This document shows, piece after piece, positions 17,757 to 25,605 of a stretch of 64,000 nt of DNA. The translations under genes were made by a program, and so were the position numbers. This DNA comes from Campylobacter sp. CCUG 57310 (GTDB taxonomy: Bacteria > Campylobacterota > Campylobacteria > Campylobacterales > Campylobacteraceae), in NCBI RefSeq assembly GCF_013201975.1, contig NZ_CP053845.1, positions 372,001 to 436,000 of the forward strand, written 5' to 3'. Every line of letters begins with the position of its first letter. Within the stretch, counting starts at the first letter, position 1. The notes beneath the pieces were generated by a model. That model was not told where the DNA came from and made no database searches. It saw nothing but the letters and a program-made list of their open reading frames with translations.

Positions 17757-19604
17757 TTGAATCAAAAAATTTTTAATTATTTAAAAAAGTACAATAGAGA
17801 AGTTTTTCCTGTAAATAGGCTCCTTGTTTCCACATATATATATTTAAATAATCTAAAAGTAAATAATAATAAGAAAATACTCAAATTAATTATATGTGAA
17901 CAGGATAAAGATGAGTATCAATTTTTAAATGAGTTTATGTTCTTGGTTAGAGAAGTTAAAAGAGAGTTTACTTGCGAAGATCTTCTTGAATTGTTTGAAT
18001 TTGTAATCTCTCCATCAGATAAACTAGTGAATGGGGCAATTTATACACCTAAAGACATTCGAGAATTTATAACCAACGAAGCATTTAAGCAACATAATGA
18101 TATTAAAGATATATACAATTTTAGAATAGCGGATATATCTTGTGGATGTGGCGGATTTTTAATAGATGCATCTAAGCTTATTAGAAAAAATACCAATAAG
18201 TATTATAAGCAAATTTATAAGGAAAATATATTTGGAATAGATATCCAGGCATATAGTATAGAAAGAACAGAAATATTGCTATCATTATTTGCTATAGAGT
18301 GTGGAGAAGACGAAGAAGAGTTTGAATTTAATCTATATTGTGCTGATTCTTTGGAGTTTGATTGGTATAAAGAAAATAATCAAATAAAAACAAGTAATGG
18401 TTTTGATATCATACTTGGAAACCCCCCGTATGTATGTTCTAGAAATATGGACGAAAAGACAAAAGCTTTAATGTCAAAATGGAGTACTTGCGGAACAGGG
18501 CACCCCGATCTTTACATACCATTTTTTCAAATTGGATTTGAGCTTTTAAGACCAAAAGGAATTCTTGGATATATCACTGTAAACTCTTTTACAAAAAGCC
18601 TTAACGGTCGAGGAATAAGAAGTTATTTTCATGAAAAGCAAGCAGAGTTAAAAATCATCGACTTTGAAGATGAACAAATCTTTAATTCAAGGACAACTTA
18701 TACATCAATATGTTTTTTATCTAAAAGTCGATCGAGCATTGTTAGATATCTCCCATTAAGAAAATGTCATCTAAAAGATAATTTTAAATACCAAGAGTAT
18801 TTTTATAGTGAATTATCAATTCAAAATGGTTGGTATTTTAAAAATAAAACTTTAGTTGAAAAATTAGAAACCATTGGCACTCCATTAGGAGATATATATA
18901 ATACAAAAAGTGGTATTGCTACTTTAAAAAATAGTATTTATATTTTTAAGCCAGTAAAAGAATCTATAAAATATTATTATATTGATATAAATACTAAAAT
19001 AGAGAAAGAAATTTGTAAAAACATTGTAAATTCTAATCTTTTAATTAAAAGTAATCAAATTAATAGTTTTGTTGAAAAGATTATTTTTCCATATGATTAT
19101 GATGAAAAGAATCAAATTTTTGTGATTCCAGAAGAAAAATTTTCGAAAAAATATCCTAATGCATATGAGTATCTATTAAAAAATAAACATAAGCTATCAC
19201 TAAGAGATAAGGGGCGGGGAAAAAATTATCCTTATTGGTATGCATTTGGAAGAAATCAATCATTAGAGAAAAGCAAATACAAACTACTGTTTCCTCAATT
19301 GGCTAGAAAAGATTTTAAAAGTTATATTTCAGAAGATGAAAATTTGTATTTTTATAACGGTATGGCAGCATTGTCTAACAACTTAGAAGATTTACAAATT
19401 TTGAATAAGCTTTTTATGTCGGACATTTTCTGGAAATATGTTTCAAGTATAAGTAAAAATTATTCCTCAAGTTATTTTTCTCTTGGAAGGAATTATATAA
19501 AAAATTTTGGAATATATAATTTTACTAAAGAGCAAAAGGAATATATAATTAATGAAGATGATTGCTTAATAGTAAATAAATTTTTCAATAAAATCTATGA
19601 GTAA
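17757..19604 (+). CDS. N6-adenine DNA methyltransferase-like protein (TaqI/Eco57I type)
   Basis: A 615-residue protein from a TTG start at 17757, preferred over an upstream ATG at 17691 because AAGGTGAG lies directly before it and it avoids a 62-base overlap. SAM-binding motif I is ADISCGCGGF (~125-134), preceded by YTPKDIREFI; the catalytic motif IV is NPPYV (~222-226) within FDIILGNPPYV. The C-terminal ~250 residues resemble the specificity domain of TaqI/type IIG enzymes (SGIATLKNSIYIF, then LFPQLARKDFKSY). No N-terminal nuclease motif is visible in the first 90 residues, unlike type IIG enzymes. It may mark self DNA or modify phage DNA under control of the kinase/receiver pair. Confidence 0.82.
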   Translation: MNQKIFNYLKKYNREVFPVNRLLVSTYIYLNNLKVNNNKKILKLIICEQDKDEYQFLNEFMFLVREVKREFTCEDLLELFEFVISPSDKLVNGAIYTPKDIREFITNEAFKQHNDIKDIYNFRIADISCGCGGFLIDASKLIRKNTNKYYKQIYKENIFGIDIQAYSIERTEILLSLFAIECGEDEEEFEFNLYCADSLEFDWYKENNQIKTSNGFDIILGNPPYVCSRNMDEKTKALMSKWSTCGTGHPDLYIPFFQIGFELLRPKGILGYITVNSFTKSLNGRGIRSYFHEKQAELKIIDFEDEQIFNSRTTYTSICFLSKSRSSIVRYLPLRKCHLKDNFKYQEYFYSELSIQNGWYFKNKTLVEKLETIGTPLGDIYNTKSGIATLKNSIYIFKPVKESIKYYYIDINTKIEKEICKNIVNSNLLIKSNQINSFVEKIIFPYDYDEKNQIFVIPEEKFSKKYPNAYEYLLKNKHKLSLRDKGRGKNYPYWYAFGRNQSLEKSKYKLLFPQLARKDFKSYISEDENLYFYNGMAALSNNLEDLQILNKLFMSDIFWKYVSSISKNYSSSYFSLGRNYIKNFGIYNFTKEQKEYIINEDDCLIVNKFFNKIYE

Positions 19605-19882
19605 AAAGTATCGTAATTAAGTTTTAAAATTAGTAAAATTATTATAATTGCTTATTGATACTCAAGAAAAAAAGTATAAATTTTTTAATTTAATATTATT
19701 TTATACTAGCTATTTATTATCTATATTATTGTTAATAGTATATATAAAATATAAAATATTATATTCTTAGTTGGTCTTATTAACTTATTATCTAAAATTC
19801 ACTCGTTTTGCCTAGATAAATCAAAAAAGTCTGTTTTATGCCAAAGTTAAAAAGTAATCGTAAAATATTAATTATTTTTAAT

Positions 19883-20221
19883 TTATTTGGATTTATCAAT
19901 AGATTTTAATTCCTCAATGTAATCTAAACCAAAAAATTCTATCTCGTCTAGCACTTTTTGAAACTTACAACCTGATTTGCTTAGGGAGTATTCAACGTGA
20001 GGAGGAACTTCGGCAAAAACTTTTCTGTTGATTAGTTTGTCTTTCTCAAGCTGACGAAGTTGCCTAGTTAGAACCGTACGAGTAACTTCAGGGATTGCCC
20101 TTTCAAGCTCACCAAATCTTTTTGTACCCGTGCTTAGATGATACAAAACCACAATCGCCCACTTTCCTTGTAATACTTTTTGAGTAGTCACGTAAGGACA
20201 TTGATCGTAAATATTTGACAT
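19883..20221 (-). CDS. HxlR-family transcriptional regulator
   Basis: A 112-residue winged-helix regulator of the HxlR (DUF24) type: CPYVTTQKVLQGKWAIVVL, then KRFGELERAIPEVTRTVLT, LRQLEKDKLI and EVPPHVEYSLSKSG. The conserved N-terminal Cys of redox- or electrophile-sensing members is present. The start at 20221 is preferred over 20233 because GGAG is suitably placed before it. It is divergent from the NTF2-like gene, and the gap between them contains two inverted repeats that are likely operators. Within the transposon it is cargo unrelated in obvious function to the kinase operon. Confidence 0.85.
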   Translation of the reverse strand: MSNIYDQCPYVTTQKVLQGKWAIVVLYHLSTGTKRFGELERAIPEVTRTVLTRQLRQLEKDKLINRKVFAEVPPHVEYSLSKSGCKFQKVLDEIEFFGLDYIEELKSIDKSK

Positions 20222-20230
20222 AAAAAGCTC

Positions 20231-20276
20231 CATATATAATACATAGTATCTAATATAATACTATGTATTATATATG
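20231..20276. promoter_or_regulatory. 19-bp perfect inverted repeat at the HxlR start (probable operator)
   Basis: CATATATAATACATAGTAT at 20231-20249 is perfectly mirrored at 20258-20276, with an eight-base spacer. It covers the region immediately upstream of the hxlR-like start. HxlR regulators bind such dyads and usually repress themselves and the divergent gene. Confidence 0.65.
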
Positions 20277-20280
20277 TTTG

Positions 20281-20323
20281 TACTTGTAAAGTCAATACTT
20301 AAAAAGTATAATAATGACAAGTA
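20281..20323. promoter_or_regulatory. Second dyad in the HxlR/NTF2-like intergenic region
   Basis: TACTTGT at 20281-20287 is mirrored by ACAAGTA at 20317-20323, enclosing an inner dyad ATACTT/AAGTAT at about 20295-20309. It lies upstream of the NTF2-like gene and could be the second HxlR operator governing that direction. Confidence 0.5.
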
Positions 20324-20357
20324 AAATTTATTTCTAAATATTTAAAAGGATAGTGTT

Positions 20358-20739
20358 ATGAGTAACCAAATCATTAAGATATTTGACACTTATGCAAATG
20401 CTTTGTCAAGAGGGGATTTTAAGGCGGTATTTGAAACTATGTCTGACAATATAGTATGGCATATGGGAGGAGAAGGCCCTCTTTCCGGTATTGTAATAGG
20501 TAAACAAGCGTTAGGAGAGCGCTTAGGAGAATTTGCAAAAAGAAGTAACGCAACATTCAGGCTTATAATAAATTGGGCTGCAAACAATGATTGTTTTGTT
20601 GTCGCCAGCGTAGTTTCATTGGCAAAAATAGGCAATGATAAACTAAATAGCCCCGGTATTGACTTATTTAGAATAAAATGGAAAGATACAAGAAGTTTGG
20701 ACTTTTGCAAAACATCAAATTATAGAAGATAAGTTTTAG
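20358..20739 (+). pseudogene. SnoaL/NTF2-like protein, 3' frameshift
   Basis: The first ~110 codons encode a SnoaL/NTF2-like small-molecule-binding fold (FDTYANALSRGDFKAVFETM, DNIVWHMGGEGPLSG, GIDLFRIK). The frame then reads WKDTRSLDFCKTSNYRR to a TAA at 20732. Another frame from the same point reads NGKIQEVWTFAKHQIIEDKF to TAG at 20739, which is exactly the expected family C-terminus. A net one-frame shift at the A-run near 20672 therefore separates the two parts. The open form would make a 124-residue protein with a wrong last ~17 residues. It is divergent from the HxlR regulator, a common pairing for detoxification or quinone-type enzymes. Confidence 0.7.
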
Positions 20740-20797
20740 GAGCAAAGTCAATTTAATACTATTTAAAAGTAATTTTTCATGTATTGCAAAGATTTTA

Positions 20798-20879
20798 AGT
20801 CTAATTCAGTTTAAACTTTTTATGTTTGAAAAATACTAACTTTTATTACAAGTAATTATTGTACATAAAAGTTTAGACT
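20798..20879. repeat. Interrupted inverted repeat upstream of tnsA
   Basis: CATAAAAGTTTAGACT at 20864-20879 is the complement of AGTCTAA (20798-20804) plus AAACTTTTTATG (20813-20824), apart from eight inserted bases and one extra T. It occupies the gap between the NTF2-like gene and tnsA and may be an operator or stem-loop controlling the transposase operon. Confidence 0.4.
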
Positions 20880-20983
20880 GTTATTATTGATAACTATAAA
20901 GTGATAATACGAAGAATAATTATAAAATAAATGCTTAAGTATATTTCTTGTATGATAATGTTAATTAAGTTTTTAGATTCAAA

Positions 20984-21655
20984 ATGATTATGACAAGAGA
21001 CTATATTACATTTCCTCAACGAAAAATTAAAAAAAATTATCGTTCAGTTACTGGACATTTTCCAAGTGTAAAAAATAATAAGTCTATTGGTTTTGAATCA
21101 TTATTAGAAAAGCATCATTTTTTGTATTTAGAATTTGATGATAATGTTATATCGTATTATGAGCAACCACAAATAAAAATACACTTCAATAACAGAAACA
21201 TGACTTATAGTTTAGATTGCTATATTGTAAGAGATCAAAAATTAGGTCTCAAAGACTCTTTGATCGAAGTTAAATATACTAATGAGATTGATAGAAGAAA
21301 ATCATATTTTGAAGATAAATTCGAAGCTACAAGAAAGTTTGCGCATGAATATGATTTAGAGTTTGATTTGTTTACTGAAAAATCATTAAATTTGACATAT
21401 TTGGAAAATATAGATTTTTTATACAGATATAAATTAAATCCTATTGAAGTTGAGTTTGAAGACGAAATAATTTCTGCTTTGAAATATTATAAGAAATTAA
21501 CTGCATTTGACTTGGTAAAAAAGATTACTTCAAATCTAATTGATTATCCCATTGTTTCAAATTTTATATGGATGCTAGTAGTTCAAAAAAAGATAAAAGC
21601 TTGCTTGGATATAGAAAAACTGACTATGAATTCATATTTGGAGATAACGCAATGA
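20984..21655 (+). CDS. tnsA: TnsA-type transposon endonuclease
   Basis: TnsA makes the 5' cuts at the transposon ends and forms a heteromeric transposase with TnsB. The 223-residue protein shows the restriction-endonuclease-like catalytic set: E38 in FESLLEKHHF, D78 in YSLDCYIV and E95-V-K97 in LIEVKYT, followed by the C-terminal winged-helix part. Length is within the family range (Tn7 TnsA is 273). A second ATG two codons on (20990) is an alternative start. Its stop overlaps the tnsB start as ATGA. The gap upstream holds an inverted repeat that may regulate the operon. Confidence 0.9.
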   Translation: MIMTRDYITFPQRKIKKNYRSVTGHFPSVKNNKSIGFESLLEKHHFLYLEFDDNVISYYEQPQIKIHFNNRNMTYSLDCYIVRDQKLGLKDSLIEVKYTNEIDRRKSYFEDKFEATRKFAHEYDLEFDLFTEKSLNLTYLENIDFLYRYKLNPIEVEFEDEIISALKYYKKLTAFDLVKKITSNLIDYPIVSNFIWMLVVQKKIKACLDIEKLTMNSYLEITQ

Positions 21656-23535
21656 GCAATGTTATAAGTTTTGAAATCGGCACAAAGATTTTCTATGAAG
21701 AAGTGGAATATTATATTAAGGCCTATACGAATTTTGATGAAGTTATACTTAAAAAAAGTACAAATCCTTTTGATCAGAGGCTAGTAAAGGTAAATGAACT
21801 TATACGAGATCCTAGAAATATTAAACGGCTTGACAAAACATTATCTCAAATCAAAGATGAAGAGTTTGATTTAGTGTTGAAAAAGTATAAAATTATTGAG
21901 CCATTGCTGAAGCTTGAAAATAGAACAGCAAAAGATGTAGAAAAAATAGCTAAAAAATATAAAAAGGGAATATCTACTATATATAGATGGATTAGTCTTT
22001 ATGAAGATTATGGCACTTTATCGTCTTTAATAACTAGAAGAGAGTATTGCGGAGGAAAAGGCAAAAGCAGGCTAGATGATTCAGTAGATGTAATCATTGA
22101 AAAAGTAATAGAGGAGATGTATTTAAATAAACAACGATATCCTCTGACAAGTATATACAATAAGATTGTAGAGAAGTGTAGTATGGCAGGTTTTAAAATT
22201 CCTACTAAAAACACAATACGTAATCGAATCAACGCCGTCAATCCAAAGATAATTGCCAAGCATAGAAAAGGGATAACAGTTAGAGAGACTAGGGGAATGC
22301 CAAATCGTTTTCCGGAAGTAAGAATGCCTTTGGATATTATTCAAATTGATCATACAAAGATGGATGTTATGATTGTTGATGAAGATACAAGAAAGAGTAT
22401 AGGAAGACCTTATATTACTGTAGCTATTGATGTGTTTAGCAGGATGATATATGGGTTTTATATTAGCCTAGAGGCTCCGGGATATTTTAGTGTCGGACAG
22501 TGTCTACTCAATGCTATTTTGCCCAAAGATGATTTGATGCAGCGTTATGGCATTCAAGGAGAGTGGCCAGTTTATGGACTTCCTCGTAAAATACATATGG
22601 ATAACGGCAAGGATTTTAGAAGTATAAGTCTGCATAAATTTTGTGAAGAATATAGAATTGAAGATATATATCGTCCTGTAGCTAGGCCTGAATTTGGGGG
22701 AGCAGTAGAAAGAGTAATCGGAACATGTATGAAAAAAATACATGAAATACCTGGAGCAACTTTTTCTAACACTGCTGATAAAGGTAACTATAATTCTGAG
22801 GAACAAGCTGTAATGATTATGCATGAGCTTGAAAAGTGGTATTTGGATTTTGTAGTAAATGTCTACCATTGTACGGAACATAGTTCATTAGGCATGACGC
22901 CTAAAGAGAAATTTTATCAAGGTTTATTAGGAGTAGGAGAAGATAAATCAATTCCATTTTTGCCTACAGTTCCTGCCGATACATTGAAACTTAGAATGGC
23001 ATTGTTGCCAGAAATAAGAAGAGCTGTGCAAAAAAATGGTATTACTATTGATTACATTACTTACTTTAGTGAATACCTTAGAAAATGGATTATACCAAGC
23101 CAATATAAAAAATTAAAACCGGACTTAAATAATAGAGTTGTTTGCAAAAGAGATCCAAGAGATGTGAGTAAAATTTATATTTATGATGAAGATATAAATG
23201 ATTACATTGCTATTCCGTATGCCGATATAAGAAAGCCAAAGATGAACTTATCGGAACTAAGAGCTTCTATAGCGGAAGCAAGGCGTATAATAACCGGAAG
23301 AGAGCTAGAATCTTATGATATATTTGAAGCTTATAATAGATTGCATCAGTATACTTTAGATGCCATGTATCAGAAAAAATCAATTAAAAGAAAACATAAT
23401 TCAAAAAAACATCAAGAAAAAACACTTAAAATAGATAAAGAAAGAATTGACTATAAAGAAGAAAATGATGCATTAAAATTGAATAATGAGAAGAATGATG
23501 GCGGTAATGGATATGAAATATATTCGGTTGAATAA
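21652..23535 (+). CDS. tnsB: TnsB-type DDE transposase
   Basis: TnsB binds the repeats in both ends and carries out 3' cleavage and strand transfer. Start 21652 is chosen for its four-base ATGA overlap with tnsA and GGAGAT upstream; an in-frame ATG at 21568 would overlap tnsA by 88 bases. The 627-residue protein has N-terminal helix-turn-helix regions (KKYKKGISTIYRWIS) and an RNase H-like core with catalytic D233 (IIQIDHTKMD), D317 (IHMDNGKDF) and E353 (EFGGAVERVIG), then a C-terminal Mu-transposase-like barrel. The basic tail (SIKRKHNSKKHQEK onward) likely contacts TnsC. Confidence 0.93.
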   Translation: MSNVISFEIGTKIFYEEVEYYIKAYTNFDEVILKKSTNPFDQRLVKVNELIRDPRNIKRLDKTLSQIKDEEFDLVLKKYKIIEPLLKLENRTAKDVEKIAKKYKKGISTIYRWISLYEDYGTLSSLITRREYCGGKGKSRLDDSVDVIIEKVIEEMYLNKQRYPLTSIYNKIVEKCSMAGFKIPTKNTIRNRINAVNPKIIAKHRKGITVRETRGMPNRFPEVRMPLDIIQIDHTKMDVMIVDEDTRKSIGRPYITVAIDVFSRMIYGFYISLEAPGYFSVGQCLLNAILPKDDLMQRYGIQGEWPVYGLPRKIHMDNGKDFRSISLHKFCEEYRIEDIYRPVARPEFGGAVERVIGTCMKKIHEIPGATFSNTADKGNYNSEEQAVMIMHELEKWYLDFVVNVYHCTEHSSLGMTPKEKFYQGLLGVGEDKSIPFLPTVPADTLKLRMALLPEIRRAVQKNGITIDYITYFSEYLRKWIIPSQYKKLKPDLNNRVVCKRDPRDVSKIYIYDEDINDYIAIPYADIRKPKMNLSELRASIAEARRIITGRELESYDIFEAYNRLHQYTLDAMYQKKSIKRKHNSKKHQEKTLKIDKERIDYKEENDALKLNNEKNDGGNGYEIYSVE

Positions 23536-24405
23536 ATGAATAGCAGAAATTTAACTTCAGAAGCTTTTGAATTTTTATCAAAAAGTGACGAAGAAAGAAT
23601 TAGTTATTGTAAGCAGGATCATTGGATAGCATATCCTGCTGCCAATAAATTAATAGAATTGCTTGAGGATAAATTTTCAGATCCACCTCAAATGAGGCAT
23701 GAGGGGCTTTTGATTTATGGCGATTCTAACAATGGAAAAACAGCTATTTTAAAAAAGATGTATCGTTTGCATAATGCTAATTTGGGCTATGTGAAATATG
23801 ATAAGGAGTCTATATATGAAATACCGATTATATATTTTCAAGCCCCAACCATACCAGATGAAAGTAGGTTATACTCTCTTATTTTAAATGAGTTATTTGT
23901 ACCCCATAAGCTGACTGAAAAAATTATAGAAAAGTCAAAATTAGTAGAAAGGCATCTTAAAAAACTTAATACTAGAATGATTTTAATTGATGAAATTCAT
24001 AGTGCTTTAACAGGAAATTTAAACAAACAACGTACTTTTATTAATGATTTAAAGCAGCTAAGCAATAATTTGTCACTAACAATAGTTTTAGCCGGAACAA
24101 AAGAGGCTTATTCTGCATTATCTATAGGATCAGAAACTGAGTCCAGATTTCCTGCGATAGAATTACCAAGATGGAGTAATGACAAAAAATTTCGTTCATT
24201 TATAGCAACTTACGAAAGATGTTTGCCTTTAAAAGAGGCTTCCAATATGGCAGACGATGCGGAGATTATAAGTGCATTATTTCATAAGTCGGAAGGATTG
24301 ATTGGCAAAACTGTTAATTTGCTTAAAAAAGCTGCCGTAAAAGCAATAAAATCAAAGAGAGAAAAAATTATAGTCTCTGATATAGAGTATTTGCCTAAGC
24401 TATGA
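23536..24405 (+). CDS. tnsC: TnsC/TniB-type AAA+ ATPase
   Basis: The AAA+ regulator that links target selectors (TniQ/TnsD, TnsE) to the TnsAB transposase and gives target immunity. The 289-residue protein has Walker A GDSNNGKT (62-69), Walker B MILIDEIH (~148-155) and sensor-1 LTIVLAGTKEA. It is nearer to the shorter TniB form than to the 555-residue Tn7 TnsC, lacking long N- and C-terminal extensions. The ATG follows directly after the tnsB stop codon. Intact catalytic residues suggest the core machinery is functional. Confidence 0.9.
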   Translation: MNSRNLTSEAFEFLSKSDEERISYCKQDHWIAYPAANKLIELLEDKFSDPPQMRHEGLLIYGDSNNGKTAILKKMYRLHNANLGYVKYDKESIYEIPIIYFQAPTIPDESRLYSLILNELFVPHKLTEKIIEKSKLVERHLKKLNTRMILIDEIHSALTGNLNKQRTFINDLKQLSNNLSLTIVLAGTKEAYSALSIGSETESRFPAIELPRWSNDKKFRSFIATYERCLPLKEASNMADDAEIISALFHKSEGLIGKTVNLLKKAAVKAIKSKREKIIVSDIEYLPKL

Positions 24406-24406
24406 C

Positions 24407-25573
24407 ATGAAGAAGCAAAGAAGAGTCAATAATTGGGTTGAGGATTATTTCTTTTTAGTTGTTCCGCATCCTCTTGAAGATGAGTTGTTGAGTTCATGGC
24501 TTACTCGCATGGCGACTAAGCATTTTCAAAAACTTTCTTCATTTTTTACATTGTTTATCAAAAAAGAAGGAAGTTTGGTTAGTAGGACAGATATAGATTT
24601 TTTATATGATGAAAAGCTATTTGACTATATATCTTTAAAGAGTGGTTTAGACAAACAAAATGTTTTAAAAATGTCTCTTAGAAGCGAAGAAGGGCATCTG
24701 TTTTCTTGCAATAATTGTCTTTATCCATCCAAGCAGATTAGAAAGTTAAAAGACAAGCGCACGCATCATGGACTAATGTTTTGTCCAAAATGCTTATCTG
24801 AAGATACAGTTCCTTACTATAGAAAGTATTGGAGATATTATTTTTATAATGCCTGCACTAAGCATAAAGTATTTCTCACTGATAGATGCTGGAGTTGTTA
24901 TCAAGAAGTTAGATTAGATAAGATAAATTATTTTCAAGAAATTTGTTTTTGCAGCAAATGCAATAGAGATTTACGTTTAACTACTACTATGCCTATATAT
25001 AGTAATTTTGAATATGGGTTAAAGGCCATCCGATGGTTTCAAATGGGACTTGATGGGGGTTATTTTATTATTGATAAACAAAAAATTAATTCACTTTTTG
25101 TATTTCAGATTTTTACCAAACTGTGTTGCATGCTAAACAACATAAGACCTTTAGTGCTTGATTTTTTTCCTTTATTAGATGAGTATAAAACAATCTGCAA
25201 CAAACTTAATTTGTATAACTCTAAAAAGACTTTGTCAATACAAAAAGATTTCGTATTGACCGCGATGGTGTATTATCTTTTTCAAAACTACCCTAATAAT
25301 TTGTTAAATTTCATAAAACAAAATAAATTAACCTATAGAGAATTTATACATGGTTTTAATGATATTCCATTCTGGTATAAAGAAATAGTAGGTAGTCTTA
25401 TACCGCCACAAAATAAGATAGGCAGATTAATAAGTGAAAACGAAGTTATGTCCGCGATTAGATATCTAAGAAGTATTGATAAGATTGTAAATCAAAAAAA
25501 TGTAGCCGATGTTATCGGATGTCACTATACTGTACATAGGCAATTCGTAAGAATTTATAAACAAATAATATAG
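24407..25573 (+). CDS. TniQ/TnsD-type target-site selector
   Basis: A 388-residue TniQ-domain protein: N-terminal HPLEDELLSSWLTRMATKHF, then zinc-binding cysteine pairs CNNC (101-104), CPKC (126-129), CWSC (161-164) and CSKC (182-185) with a histidine in CTKH. The C-terminal part has a helix-turn-helix-like NQKNVADVIGCHYTVHRQFV. TnsD proteins recognise the 3' end of a conserved gene and direct insertion beside it; here the target is the end of mnmG. It is shorter than Tn7 TnsD (508). It starts one base after the tnsC stop and ends the transposase operon; the tnsE-like gene converges from the other side. Confidence 0.88.
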   Translation: MKKQRRVNNWVEDYFFLVVPHPLEDELLSSWLTRMATKHFQKLSSFFTLFIKKEGSLVSRTDIDFLYDEKLFDYISLKSGLDKQNVLKMSLRSEEGHLFSCNNCLYPSKQIRKLKDKRTHHGLMFCPKCLSEDTVPYYRKYWRYYFYNACTKHKVFLTDRCWSCYQEVRLDKINYFQEICFCSKCNRDLRLTTTMPIYSNFEYGLKAIRWFQMGLDGGYFIIDKQKINSLFVFQIFTKLCCMLNNIRPLVLDFFPLLDEYKTICNKLNLYNSKKTLSIQKDFVLTAMVYYLFQNYPNNLLNFIKQNKLTYREFIHGFNDIPFWYKEIVGSLIPPQNKIGRLISENEVMSAIRYLRSIDKIVNQKNVADVIGCHYTVHRQFVRIYKQII

Positions 25574-25605
25574 TTTAATAATTTATAGATAAGCAATATC
25601 TAGTT

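Noticed and set aside
20879-20905. TGT followed by ATAAAGTGATAATACGAA as an alternative transposon end next to tnsA
   Set aside because: It resembles a TnsB-type site, but the TGT-to-core distance differs, no matching 5-bp duplication is found, and the 13314/27372 pair explains both the duplication and the mnmG tail.
21568-21651. Upstream ATG for tnsB
   Set aside because: It would overlap tnsA by 88 bases; ATG 21652 has a ribosome binding site and ATGA overlap.
25574-25605. Terminator between tniQ and the tnsE-like gene
   Set aside because: AAGCAATAT and ATATTTTGCTT pair only imperfectly with two unpaired bases and no clear T-run.
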